Shown: positions 47,434 through 60,020, counted from the first letter of the stretch. The stretch: 64,000 nucleotides of DNA from Bromus sterilis (GCA_950022295.1 OX465598.1:66076001-66140000), one strand, 5' to 3'. Notes: a model not told the origin generated them from the sequence alone. Translations and numbers: made by a program.

Positions 47434-48180
47434 GCATCTAGCTCTTGGTGGGAGAATTTCCTGAACATGCGTCCCGTTGGACCGCCCACATCTTGGGATG
47501 AGTTCTGCACTTCCTTCCGCGAGCACCACATTCCAAAGGTTCTTATGGACCGCAAGAGTGAGGAGTTCTACAACCTCACCCAAGGCAGAAGGACTGTTGA
47601 CGAGTTTAGTCGTGAGTTCAACCGACTTGCTCGTTATGCTACTGAAGAGGTCTCCACCGACGCAAAGAAGCAAGAGAGGTTCCATCGTGGACTCAATGCC
47701 GGACTCCGTCATGAGCTCAACCTGCATGACTTTGCCATCTTCCAAGTCCTTGTCAACAAGGCCATCAAGGCAGAGGACATGAACATTCCCAATGACTTTC
47801 GCAAACACCCTAGAGTTGATGGATCATCCAATTCATGCTCTCAGAAGCGCAAGATCTGGATCCCCAACAGTATGTTCCGCCAGAACAACCCACCGAGGCC
47901 ATCCTATGTGGCGCCTCGTCCACCAGCTCAGTTCCACCCCGCTCCACCAAACAACCCAGCTCCACGCACTGTCTTTTGAACCTGTTACAAGTGTGGTCAG
48001 GCAGGCCACTACTCCCGCGAGTGTCCCCAGAACCAGCTCCAGAATCAGAATGCTCCACCCCGTCCCGGAGGCAACAACAATGGTCGTGGCAAGCCACCCC
48101 AGAAGGTCTACACCACCAAACCAGCTCCTCCTGCCACTCGTGGACGTCTGAATCAGATTGCCACCGAAGAGACTGACGAC
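47434..48180 (+). pseudogene. gag: Tekay-type gag, C-terminal part, unit 1
   Basis: Continues the capsid (SSWWENFLNM, then FREHHIPKVLMDRK and RRTVDEFSREFNRLARYA). A TGA at 47977-47979 replaces a Gly codon just before the zinc knuckle CYKCGQAGHYSREC. The frame then runs on without a shift. Gag would form the particle and bind RNA; this copy cannot reach the knuckle without readthrough. Confidence 0.9.
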
Positions 48181-48540
48181 ACCACTGACGTCATTCTTGG
48201 TACGCTCCCATTCAATTATGTTCCTACTTCCGTTCTTTTCGACCCAGGAGCATCTCATTCATTCATGTCAGAAAGTTATGCACTTCGTCATGAGTTATCC
48301 TTTGTTGAATTGTCCACCCCCATGATTATTCAAACTCCAAGGTCAAGATGGCAAACTAATAGAGTAAGCCATGGTAATCAAATTGCGATTGAGGGTTTAG
48401 TATTCCTTGCTTCACTCATAGCCCTCAAGTCTTCAGACATTGATGTCATCCTTGGCATGGATTGGCTATCAAGGCAGAATGCCTACCTTGATTGCAAAGG
48501 AAAATCAGTGAAACTCACCCACCCTTCAGGCAAGACCGTC
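48181..48540 (+). pseudogene. Tekay-type aspartic protease, unit 1
   Basis: Active-site region VLFDPGASHSFMS, then VILGMDWLSRQNAYLDC. The motif has Pro after the Asp, where many plant elements have Ser or Thr, and is the same in unit 2. The frame is open through this domain. Confidence 0.85.
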
Positions 48541-49959
48541 AACTATACCTCACCCAGAAAAAGAACCCAAGTGCATTCTTTGAATGTACTTTCCCTTCCC
48601 GAACTAGAAGATATTCCGGTGGTTCGTGACTTCCCGGATGTCTTTCCTGAAGAGCTCCCGGGCATGCCACCCGACAGATGTGTAGAGTTTATAGTGGATC
48701 TTGTGCCAGGAACCGCACCAATTTCTAGACGCCCATACAAAATGGCCCCACGTGAGTTAGCTGAGCTTAAAACCCAACTGGAAGCTTTGTTGGAAAAAGG
48801 CTTCATCCGCCCTAGCTCATCGCCACGGGGTTGCCCCGTTCTGTTCGTAACGAAGAAAGATGGAACAGAAAGGATGTGCGTAGACTATCACCCGCTAAAT
48901 TTAGCGACGATAAAGAACAAGTACCCATTACCCAGGATCAATGATCTTTATGATCAACTTGCAGGATCCTCTGTCTTCTCCAAGATGGATTTGAGATTGG
49001 GTTATCATCAAATCAAAATCCGAAACGAGGACATTCCCAAAACGGCTTTTACTACGCGTTTTGTTCTTTACGAGTACACCGTCATGTCCTTTGGTTTAAC
49101 CAATGCCCCCGCCACTTTCTTGCGCATGATGAATTCGATCTTCATGGAGTACTTATATAAATTTGTTGTGGTTTATCTCGATGGCATTCTCATCTACTCG
49201 AAGAACGAAGAAGAACATGCCGAACACCTAAGGCTGGTATTGATGAAACTTAGAGAGCATCGCCTATATGCTAAATTCTCCAAGTGTGAATTTTGGCTAC
49301 CAGAAGTGACCTACTTAGGCCACGTGATTTCTGCAAAGGGCATTGTTGTGAATCCCGAGAGAGTTCAGGCCGTCCTTGACTGGACTCCACCTGAATCGGT
49401 TAAGCAAGTTAGGAGTTTTCTTGGCCTCGCCAGCTATTGTCGTCGCTTCGTCGAGAACTTTTCTAAAGTTGCAAAGCCTCTAACTGAACTCCTCAAGAAA
49501 TATAAGAAATTCCTATGGACTCCCAAGTGCGAGGAAAGCTTTCAAGAGCTAAAAAGAAGATTGACTTCTGCACCCGTACTTGCGCCTCCAGACACCAAAA
49601 AGGATTTCGAGATCTTTTGTGACGCATCACGGCAAGGGTTAGGATGCATACTTCTGCAAGATAGACATGTGGTAGCTTATGCTTCACACCAGTTGCGGCC
49701 ACATGAAGAGAACTATCCTATCCATGACCTTGAACTTGCTGCTGTAGTTGATGCCCTAACAACTTGGCGACATTACCTCCTTGGTAATCGTTGTGAGATT
49801 TATTCTGACCACCAAAGCCTCAAATACATTTTCACCCAGCCAGATCTTAATCTCAGGCAAAGACGCTGGATTGAGTTGATAAAAGATTACGACGTAGGAA
49901 TTTCTTACACCCCAGGCAAAGCCAATGTCATGGCTAATGCACTAAGTCGTAAGTCGTAG
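48541..49959 (+). pseudogene. Tekay-type reverse transcriptase and RNase H, unit 1
   Basis: Motifs in order: RRPYKMAPRELAELK, RMCVDYHPLN, KYPLPRINDLYDQL, MSFGLTNAPATF, the polymerase box VVVYLDGILIYSK, then YLGHVIS and RSFLGLASYCRRF, then RNase H (FCDASRQGLGCIL, DLELAAVVDAL, IYSDHQSLKYIF). The second catalytic Asp of YxDD is Gly (GGC at 49183-49185), so the polymerase is dead. A TAG at 49957-49959 replaces a Tyr codon at the end of RNase H. Unit 2 keeps YLDD. Confidence 0.93.
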
Positions 49960-51567
49960 TGTAAAAACCTCATGTTACAACAGTATCAACCAATTCTTCA
50001 TCAGGAATTTTGCAAACTCAATCTTGAGATTGTTCCTCATGGCTATCTTTCTACCTTGGTGGCGAAACCAACTCTTGAGGATCAAATCATAGTTGCCCAA
50101 AGGCGTGCACGAGGTGTCCACCGGATCAACGAGAACATTGCTAGCGGAGTTGATAAATGTTTCTCCATAGATAGCAAGGGAACGGTATTCTTTGGAAATC
50201 GTTTGGTAGTACCTAAGAATAGGGAACTAAGGCAAATCATCCTCAAGGAAGCCCATGACACACCCCTCTCGATTCATCCCGGTAGCACAAAAATGTACCG
50301 AGATCTACGCCAGAGATTTTGGTGGACTAGGATGAAGAGAGACATTGCTCAATTTGTTGCCGAATGTGATGTTTTTCATCGCATTAAGGCAGAACATCAA
50401 AGACCTGGTGGTACACTTCAACCTTTTCCTATTCCAGAGTGGAAATGGGACAAAGTCGGTATGGACTTCATCATCGGCTTTCAAAAAACCCAGAAAGGAA
50501 ACGATGCCATCTTCGTTGTCATGGATAGGCTTTCCAAAGTTGCTCACTTCCTTCCAGTTCGCGAGTTTATAACTGCTAGCTAGTTGGCAGACTTGTACAT
50601 CTCTAGAATTGTATCCCTTCACGGTGTTCCTTTGGAAATCAATTCTGATCGTGGTAGCCTTTTCACCTCTAGATTCTGGGGAAGCTTTCAGAATGCTATG
50701 GGAACTCATCTCTCCTTTAGTACAGCTTTCCATCCTCAGTCTAGCGGTCAAGTCGAAAGGGTTAACCAAATTCTTGAAGACATGCTCAGAGCTTGTGTTA
50801 TCTCATTCGGAAAGAATTGGGAGAAGTCTCTTCCATTCGCCAAATTTGCTTATAACAATAGTTTCCAATCAAGACTGAACATGGCTCCTTTTGAACTCCT
50901 TTATGGAGGACGATGTCGAACACCCCTAAACTGGTCAGAAACCGGTGAAAGACAAGTCTTTGGACCGGATATGATCAAGGAAGCATAAGAGCAAGTTCGC
51001 ATTGTTCGTGATCAATTGAAAGCAGCCCAGTCTCGTCAGAAAAGCTACTATGATCGTCATCATAGGCAAGAGAGCTACAGTCTGGATGAGAAGGCTTACC
51101 TTCGGGATACTCCTCTGAAGGGAACCCAACGTTTCGGTATCAAAGGCAAGTTGGACCCACGTTACATCAGACCTTTCCGCATTCTTGCTAAACGTGGAGA
51201 AGTTGCCTACCAACTTGAACTACCCCCGCACCTTTCCCGAGTACATGATGTATTCCATGTGTCCCAACTCAGGCGTTGCTTCAAGGACCCCATCCGCGAA
51301 GTCGACAATGAAACGCTTGATCTCCAAGATGACCTTTCATATCGAGAGTACCCCGTTCGTATTCTTGATTCCGCAGAGCGTGTCACTCGTCGTCAGAAGA
51401 TTAAGTTTCTGAAAGTGCAATGGTCACACCACTCTGAGAGAGAAGCTACGTGGGAAAGAGAAGACCGTCTCTGTGCCGAGTATCCCTCCTTCCTCCCGCA
51501 GACTTCTGAATCTCGGGACGAGATTCTTTTGAGTGGGGTCAAGTTGTCAGAACCCTCTGTTAGGTAA
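49960..51567 (+). pseudogene. Tekay-type integrase with chromodomain, unit 1
   Basis: Zinc-binding region H...H...C with the last Cys changed to Phe (CDVF, 50374-50376), then core Asp (GMDFI), Asp (NSDRGS) and Glu (GQVERVN), GPF-like module (PFRILAKRGEVAYQLELP), and a chromodomain (VRILDSAERV followed by FLKVQWSHHSEREATWE). Stops at 50581-50583 (CAG to TAG) and 50986-50988 (GAA to TAA) break it. The frame ends at 51565-51567, 23 bases inside LTR-B. It would insert the DNA copy; the chromodomain would steer it to modified chromatin. Confidence 0.92.
51531..51544 (+). other. Polypurine tract, unit 1
   Basis: GAGTGGGGTCAAGT before LTR-B; the unit 2 equivalent at 61596-61608 is GAGTGGGGGCGAG. 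Confidence 0.7.
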
Positions 51568-53626
51568 TGTGCTAGGATCAAAGTCACCTTGCATCATGTT
51601 AAAAATTTCAAAAGAAATCAGTTGAAATCAAATTCAAACTCAAATGGGAGAAGGAACACCCCCCAGATGAATTAATTCAGAAGGACAGAAATAAATCTTC
51701 TCCAAAAATTCATGTTTGATTTTTGAAAAGTCTTATAAATGAGTGTGATCACATATCAAGTGATGTGGGACCCACCCCATGCTCATGGAATTTTCAAATA
51801 TTCAAATAGGACCTTGGAATGAATCAAAAACCTCTATTTGATTTAAAGTTCAAATAATTTGAATTTTAACAATGTTCAAACTTTACAAGTGGCTAGCCTA
51901 GTATATTGTGAAGCCACATAAAAAGTTTCAGCATTTAATAAAATGCCTAGTTATTTATTTAGCACAGAAAAACAAAAAGGCAGAAAAGAAAAAAGAAAGG
52001 AAAAAAGGAAAAAGAGCTTACCTGGCCATTCGGCCCAACTCATCGCCCCGCGGCCCAGCAAGCCAGCCCAGCCCAGCCCCCGTTTTGTCTCTTCCCCCAG
52101 CGCGGCAAGCTGCTCGCTGGAGAGCATGCCGACGCCGGCGAGCAGCTGCTAGCCTGCCTAGCGGTCTCTCCATCCTTCTAAGCTTGCCACGGAGACGCGC
52201 GAGAGCCTCCCGCTCACTTTCCCCTACTTCCCCCTCGCTCTCGAGCTCTCTGCGCTCCCTTCCCCATCGAAACCGAGCGCCACCGCAGTTCATCGTCGCC
52301 GGAAACCATGGCCACCCCGGGCTAGAGATCCAACCAACTTGTCCATCGAGATCCCCGTCCTCGTCTTCGTCGACTAGCAGAAGCAGGAGCTCCAATTTGG
52401 ACTAGAAGCGACGCCCGGTTCATCGGATCACCGCCGGCCGCCGGAGCTCGAGTTCTTCGATTCGCCGCCACCAAAGCTTCTCCGAGCCCGCTAGCCACCC
52501 CATCGCATCCGTGGTGAGCCCCTGCATCTTTTCCCTCAAGCCACGGCCACCCTTTCTTCCTCTAGCTCGTTTCACCATGAGCGCAGAAGAGCAGCGCCGC
52601 CGTGCTCGTCGACGGCGAGTCTCCGTTATGCAATCGTCCCCGCGGCCATGTCCTTCGTGTTACCCGTGCTCCACTGCTCCGTATGCACCTGTCCCCGCTC
52701 CAAATGATGATCTGTGGTGAGGTTCACCTCAAGCCATTGGCGCCGCCGCCGCAAAACTTGACGCCGGCATCACTCCGGTGCCCCCCGGTGACGCTGAGGT
52801 GCTCGAGCTGATGCGCGCGACCAAGAGGAGTCGTCTGGTTGTCGTAGCGCTTCAAATGGACGCCGGGTTTGTCGACCCCATGCAGCGCCACCGCCTCGGT
52901 TGGTCACCGGCGGCTAGCCGCCGGCGAAGCCACTTAATTAGGGGCTAAACCCCCTGTTAGTTGACCCCAGGTCAATGACAGGTGGGGCCCCCCAAGCCTT
53001 AACCCCCTCTGTTTAATTTTAAATAGAGGGATTAAACCCAGTGAAACTGACCACTGGACCCCACACGTCAGCCCCCCCCCCTGATGTCACCCTTGCGCCA
53101 GCCTGACGCATTAAACTGTTAAAAGATTTATTTAATTCCAGAAAATCCAGAAAAAGGCTGAAACTTTGGAAATTCATAGAAAATTCATATTAACTCCAAA
53201 TTTAACATATAATATATGAAAAATGATCAAGAGAAAATAATCTATCCAAATATACAACTTTCAACTATGTTTGAATTGAATTTAAAATGGGACCAGTAGC
53301 ATTTGCTATTTTGTTTAATTGGAATTAAATCAAATTCATTTCAAATGCTTTTGCAACTTGAACCATAGCAACATACCACATTTAAATTGCACATCAGAGG
53401 CATATCATACACATTTCAATATGAATTACATTGCTCAAACAATAGCATTTGTAACTTGACTAAAATGAATTCAAATTGGAGTTTGAATTTGCAATTCATT
53501 TTCAATATACTCCATTTAAATGGAATTGCCTCACACACCAAATTCATGCAAACCAAGTTTCAACCTTCAACCATGTGATTGTGTATTGTATTTACTTTGA
53601 TACCTTGTTTGTTTTTTGTCGAGTAG

Positions 53627-53692
53627 AGGTGGAACCGGAACAGGAGGCAGCCCCCTTCGTTGAAGACCCTAAACCCGAACCTCGTCAGCAAG
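53627..53692 (+). other. Putative acidic mini-exon, LTR-B
   Basis: 66 nt with the same borders and phase as in LTR-A. Confidence 0.45.
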
Positions 53693-54837
53693 GCAAGCAA
53701 AACCCCATTGATCATGTCGAAAAAATCCCACTTCCCTCTCATGTCTCGCTTATGCATTGTATAGGGTGATTACCATGCTACGTTTCTACTGCATAGATGA
53801 ACCCATTCCTTTGCATGACCTATCATTTGTCACAGTAGTAAGCAAACCACAATCCTAGCAAATGTAGGAGTTGATTGATATCATGTGGCCCCTGCAATTG
53901 TTACTGCTTATTGCATGCTTAGAGTGATACAATGATGTTACTGTTATGTGAGTCGGGATGGTAGTGATCATGCTGTTGATGGTGGAAATGTGTTGATGAA
54001 TCTACCCTAATACAAGGTGAACGATGAGAGGCTGTGTAGGAGTACACGGTGGGTTGTCTCGTTGAACACCGCCCTAAGTCCGAGTTCTTGTGTGGTGATC
54101 CAAGATGAAGAGTACAACCACACATTCGGATCACTGACCCCTATCAACCTATTAACTCATCCCTTTCGATGTCCAGATGTCGCAATAGTTCGGAGTTCTG
54201 GTAGGTTTGTGGCCTGGTTGCTAAGTGAGGGAACGGCTCAACCGAGACCGGCTTATGCACCACGCACACATCATCTGGGTCCACTTCGGTAAACCGGTCG
54301 GGTTCACGATAGTGGTAGCCAACCCAGGTAGGCGGCTTTCTTGGACTAGATCGGCTATGAGGTAACAGTTGTGGTGAGCATCCTCGCTGACACCCCTTGA
54401 ATGGTGTCGAGATCAAAGGCAGTAACTGAGGATCATGTGTGTGTAGCGGTACACCCCTACAGGGTTAACAAAACTATTCGAATAGTCGCGTCCATGGTTA
54501 AGGACTGCTTGGAAAGCTTAGCTTGATTATTAGACAACTTGAACTGGATACTTCTAAAACTTACCAAGATAAGCGTGAGTGCTATGGCGTGCTTTCTCGT
54601 GGGGAAGTCGAGGAAAGCACCATACTGGTGTAATTGGTTGGAGATGTAGTGGACTCGTGTATGCTTCTTACCTCAAGTCTGGTACTCGTAGTTCAGGACT
54701 AGCCAAGTGAAAGTTGGCTCTTCTGCAATTGAACCCCACCTCCCTTTACCTTGATACATGTGCATGAGTAGTATAGCTCCTACGTAAGTCTTGCTGAGTA
54801 CGACTTTGTACTCACGTTTGCTTATTCTATGTTTTAG

Positions 54838-54887
54838 ATGAACCCACTGACCCCGAAGGTGGCTTCTTCATCGAGCTCGACGACTGA
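54838..54887 (+). other. Putative terminal exon, LTR-B
   Basis: 50 nt after CTATGTTTTAG, ending in TGA at 54885-54887; in frame with the mini-exon when joined in phase 1. Confidence 0.4.
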
Positions 54888-55621
54888 AGACCAAGCTAGT
54901 GTAGTCCCAGTCAGACGACTGGATCCCTCGTGGAGGGCTTGTGTTTACATAAGGCTTCTTAAGCCATTTGTTAAACTTGTCTGTACTCAGACCTACTTTG
55001 CTTCCGTTTGTTTGTTGTAATGTTGGATCACATGCTTGTGATCTCTGTGTGCACTCTATGAGAGTTATCAATAAAATGTATACTTTGTAGAGAATTGCAA
55101 TGATACCTGCTGTTCATACAAGGCATGTGTGTTGCGTGTATGTTTATAACATGCATGTCTTTGTATGGGTTTTCGAGACCTTAGTTGTGATCTGGCTGGC
55201 GGTCTTTTATACACCAAGTGGCCCTTAGATGTGCGCAGCTTGGGGCATCGCGATGCGATTGTTCGAGACTCTGTCTCGTGCACACTTTGATGTATGATCG
55301 AGCCCGCCCTAGACCCCGACTAAGTGATCGGGCTGGAGTAAGTCTATGTAAGAGTTATGAGATAGTCGATAGTGTGGTTGAGGCGACTTGTCTTTGAATA
55401 TGGGAGTTCATCACCCATATCATTTGACTTGTGTGCGGACGATGAGGACCCATCTCAGTTGATCATCCGGCCTGGATGGGATGCCCCTCACGTACGATGC
55501 TATCCGAGAACGTTATGTTCTTGGCCTTGTCTGCTTAGACAAGTGGGTACGGTTCTCGGCTCTCCATATGACTATGTCGTAACCGGGACTTGCATACGCT
55601 AACCCCGGGTCCCGACAGACT

Positions 55622-55632
55622 TGGTATCAGAG
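55622..55632 (+). other. Primer-binding site, unit 2
   Basis: TGGTATCAGAG four bases after LTR-B; the twelfth base is A instead of C. Confidence 0.88.
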
Positions 55633-56037
55633 AAGGACTGACTGTAGGATTATCGACCTTGGCCGAAGTCGAGTCTAGCTTGCTATAGTTATATAGTTAC
55701 TCTGGGTATATAAGGGAACAACGTAAGGCTTCTTTTTTCTCCTTACCCTCATCGTTCTGAGTTCTGAGTCACCCTCATCTTATTCTACGGGAAGATAGGA
55801 CTAGGCTCACCTTTGTTTGATTAGGACATCTCGTTGTTTGCTTCCTTGTAGCCGTAGGAAGGTTGTGATCGGTTTGTTAGAATTGTTGTGCTTCCTGATT
55901 TCTCACATCATATCTAAGTGTTGTAGCCATGTTGTAAGAAATTGTCTTTTCTTGCAATTACAGCCGTTATTCTGCCCGAGTCATTCCAAGTTTCTTCATA
56001 ATATGATGCATTTGCAAACTCCTTCTTTCTGTTTCAG

Positions 56038-56819
56038 ATGGCAGATCTTCCCCCTCGACAGATTGTTCGTTTGACTAGGTGCCTCGGAGTGCGTGGCCAT
56101 CCCGCCATGCTGATCGAGATGATGTCCTACATTGGATACCGATGGTACCCTGAGTACACAGTTGAGGAGCAGTTCCTTGACTTCAACCAGACCCAGTTCC
56201 ACTGCATCGTCAGGATCTACCCGCACCACAATGGAGTCACTCAGCCTATCCATTTTGGACTTATGACATTGGCATGACTGAGAACATCGCTGTGCAGGAT
56301 GCTGCATACTCATGTATTACCCTGCTGAGAGAGGAGCACGCTTTGCTTGGAGAATCATCTTTCCGCTATATCCCTGCTGCACTTCCAGGAGAAGAGGGGT
56401 ATTACACCGGACTGTACACAGATCACTCTTTGGAGGACCCTTTGCTTCAGATCACTACTCGGCACGCTTGTGATAGAGACCGTGATGCATGTGCCCTTCG
56501 TTTTGAGCTTCACGCCACCCGTGTTCGTCTGTATCGAGCACTTACACTCTTGGCTCCTTTTGTGAGTGTTGGATCAGTGGAGTATGATGCTATCTACCCA
56601 GTCAGGACACAGATGCCTTCTCCAGTTTCTTGGCCCGAGATTGGAGGCATTTTTCCACCCCGTGGTCCTCTACTTCCACCCTACGCTGGACCTAGGCCCC
56701 ATCCTTGCCCAAATGGATATCAGGGTCCGCAGGCCTCCGTGTTTTCCGATGGTCACCTTCAGCTACCGGGTTACGCGGGTATCTTTTACGAGGACTACTA
56801 TGGAGATGGAGATGAGTGA
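56038..56819 (+). pseudogene. Pre-gag ORF, unit 2 (unknown protein)
   Basis: Starts at an ATG that follows CTTTCTGTTTCAG directly. It keeps the YRWYPEYT segment lost in unit 1. A two-base insertion near 56265 makes a stop at 56275-56277; the reading then continues in another frame (MTENIAVQDAAYSCITLL) to an acidic end DYYGDGDE and TGA at 56817-56819. The length is about 260 residues. No domain is recognised. An acidic C-terminus and many Tyr/Phe residues are visible. Confidence 0.6.
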
Positions 56820-57150
56820 GACCGCCTGTGGTCTTACTTAGTGAGGATGTAGTAGTATCTTAGTATATTGTACGCAAGGTGTTCTAAGTTCCAGAGGCTT
56901 AGATAAATAATGTATAGGAAGTCAGAGTGCCTCTGAAGGATGTATCATCTTCATCACGTTTGTATTAGCTTGGAGCTTGTACTAAAACGATGTATGGTTT
57001 GTATGACAGCTTGTGAATATATGGCTTGTATGCTTTTATCACCATGTTGTCAAGATGATTACTTCTTTGCTCTCTAATTCTTCCAGTACTTCAATACCTT
57101 GTTTAGACTCTTCCAATCAACTCTGTTTGACTTTGGTTTTCACCTTCAGG

Positions 57151-58830
57151 ATGTCTCAAGGAACCCGTGTCCAGCTTGGTCGTGCCCATGGTCGTGGGAA
57201 TGAACCGGAGGAAGGCAACCTTCCACCCCCACCCACGATGGCTCAGGTTCTGATGGAGGTTGAGAGGAACCGCCGAGACAATCACCATTTGCTGGAGGTC
57301 ATTGCCTGCAACACCACTCAGCAGCGCAACGAGTTGGTGTCCTTGAACGACTTCATCCGGCTTCATCCCCCGGTCTTCAGCTACTCCACCGAGCCCCTTG
57401 ACGCCGATGACTGGCTTCGCAGCATCGAGAGGAAGCTTCAGGCAGGCCATGTTGCAGATGGCGACAAGGTCAGCTATGCCACCTATCACCTCGAGTGTGC
57501 AGCTAGCTCTTGGTGGGAGAATTTCCTGAACATGCATCCCTTTGGACCGCCCACATCTTGGGATGAGTTCTGCACTTCCTTCCGCGAGCACCACATTCCA
57601 AAGGGTCTTATGGACCGCAAGCGTGAGGAGTTCTGCAACCTCACCCAAGGCAGAAGGATTGTTGACGAGTTTAGTCGTGAGTTCAACCGACTGGCTCGTT
57701 ATGCAACTGAAGAGGTCTCCACCGACGCAAAGAAGCAAGAGAGGTTCCGTCGTGGACTTAATTCTGGACTCCGTCGTGAGCTCAACCTGCATGAATTTTC
57801 CACCTTCCAGGTCCTTGTCAACAAATCCATCAAGGCAGAGGACATGAACACCCCCAATGACTTCCGCAAACACCCTAGAGATGATGGTTCTTCCAGTTCC
57901 GGCTCCCAGAAGCACAAGATCTGGATCCCCAATAGTATGTTTCGCCAGAACAACCCACCGAGGCCATCCTATGTGGCGCCTCGTCCACCAGCTCCGTTCC
58001 ACCCAGCTCCACCAAACAACCAAGCTCCACGCACTGTCTTTGGAGCCTGCTACAAGTGTGGTCAGGCAGGCCACTACTCCCGCGAGTGTCCCCAAAACCA
58101 GCTCCAGAATCAGAATGCTCCAGCCCGTGCCGGAGGCAACAACAATGGTCGTGGCAAGCCACCCCAGAAGGTCTACACCACCAAACCCGCTCCTCCCGCC
58201 ACTCGTGGACGTGTGAATCAGATTGCCTCCGAAGAGACTGACGACACCACTGATGTCATTCTTGATACGCTCCCAGTCAATTATGTTCCTACTTCCGTTC
58301 TTTTCGACCCAGGAGCATCTCATTCATTCATGTCGGAAAGTTATGCACTTCGTCATGAGTTATCCTTTGTTGAGTTGTCCACCCCAATGATTATTCAAAC
58401 TCCAGGGTCAAGATGGAAAACTAATAGAGTAAGCCATGGTAATCAAATTGCAATTGAGGGTTTAGTATTCCTTGCTTCACTCATAGCCCTCAAGTCTTCA
58501 GACATCAATGTAATCCTTGGCATGGATTGGCTATCAAGGCAGAATGCCTACCTGGATTGCAAAGGCAAATCCGTGAAACTAACCCACCCTTTAGGCAAGA
58601 GAGTCAACTATACCTCACCCAGAACAAGAACCCAAGTGCATTCCTTGAATGTACTTCCCCTTTCGGATCTTGAAGATATTTCGGTGGTTCGTGACTTCCC
58701 GGATGTCTTTCCTGAAGAGCTGCCGGGCATGCCACCCGACAGATGTGTAGAGTTTATAGTAGATCTTATGCCTGGAACCACACCAATTTCCAGACGCCCA
58801 TACAAAATGGCCCCACGTGAGTTAGCTTAG
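57151..58830 (+). pseudogene. gag: Tekay-type gag-protease, unit 2
   Basis: Open from the ATG at 57151, which follows CACCTTCAGG, to a TAG at 58828-58830 that replaces a Glu codon early in RT. Capsid residues lie at about 60-240, the basic and Pro-rich linker at about 250-298, the zinc knuckle CYKCGQAGHYSREC from residue 300, and the protease Asp (FDPGASHSF) at residue 386. Gag and protease themselves are unbroken, so a Gag product is still possible from this copy. The stop removes RT and integrase from the fusion. Confidence 0.9.
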
Positions 58831-60020
58831 CTTAAAACCCAACTTGAAGCTTTGTTGGAAAAAGGCTTCATCCGCCCTAGCTCATCGCCATGGGGTTTCC
58901 CCGTTATGTTCGTAACGAAGAAAGATGGACCAGAAAGGATGTGCGTAGACTATCACCCGCTAATCTAGCGACGATAAAGAACAAGTACCCATTGCCCAGG
59001 ATCAATGATCTTTATGATCAACTTGCTGGATACTCTGTCTTCTCCAAGATGGATTTTACATTAGGTTATCATCAAATCAAAATCCGAAACGAGGACATTC
59101 CAAAAATGGATTTTCCTAGTCGTTATGGTCTTTATGAGAACACCGTCATGTCCTTTGGTTTAACCAATTCCCCCGCCACTTTCTCGCGCATGATGAATCC
59201 GATCTTCATGGAGTACTTAGATAAATTTGTTGTGGTTTATCTCGATGACATTCTTATCTACTCAAAGAACGAAGAAGAACATGCCGAACACCTAAGGCTG
59301 GTATTGATGAAACTTACAGAGCATCGCCTGTATGCAAAATTTTCTAAGTGTGAATTTTGGCTACCAGAAGTGACCTACTTAGGCCACGTGATTTCTGCAA
59401 AAGGCATTGTTGTGAATCCCGAGAGAGTTCAGGCCGTCCTTGACTGGACACCACCTGAATTGGTTAAGAAAGTTAGGAGTTTTCTTGGCCTAACCAGCTA
59501 TTGCCGCCGCTTCGTCGAGAACTTTTCCAAAGTTGCAAAGCCTCTAACTGAACTCCTCAAGAAAGATAAGAAATTCCTATGGACTCCCAAGTGCGAGGAA
59601 AGCTTTCAAGAGCTAAAAAGAAGATTGACTTCTGCACCCGAACTTGCACCTCCAGACACCAAAAAGGATTTCGAGATCTATTGTGACGCATCACGGCAAG
59701 GGTTAGGATGCATACTTCTGCAAGATAGACATGTGGTAGCTTATGCTTCACGCCAGTTGCGGCCACATGAAGAGAACTGTCCTACCCATGACCTTGAACT
59801 CGCTGCCGTATTTCATGCCCTAACAACTTGGCGACATTACCTCCTTGGTAATCGTTGTGAGATCTATTCCGACCACCAAAGCCTCAAATACATTTTCACC
59901 CAGCCAGATCTTAATCTCAGGCAAAGACGCTGGATTGAGTTGATAAAAGATTACGACGTAGGAATTTCTTACACCCCAGGCAAAGCCAATGTCATGGCTG
60001 ATGCACTAAGTCGTAAGTCG
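58831..60020 (+). pseudogene. Tekay-type reverse transcriptase and RNase H, unit 2
   Basis: After the TAG at 58828 the frame is lost again by a one-base deletion near 58963, inside the RMCVDYHPL motif. It then reads cleanly: KYPLPRINDLYDQL, MSFGLTNSPATF, VVVYLDDILIYSK (both Asp present, 59244-59249), YLGHVIS, and RNase H motifs YCDASRQGLGCIL and IYSDHQSL. The catalytic residues are intact although the frame is not. Confidence 0.92.

Larger units (their letters stand above)
51545..55617 (+). repeat. Tekay-type LTR-B (shared middle LTR)
   Basis: 4073 bp with intact TG...CA ends. The GC-rich block and the first kilobase differ from LTR-A and LTR-C by many substitutions and small indels, while A and C agree with each other. 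Donor-like GTGAGC 52514-52519, mini-exon 53627-53692 (66 nt), terminal exon 54838-54887 (50 nt), AATAAA 55070-55075. Confidence 0.92.
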
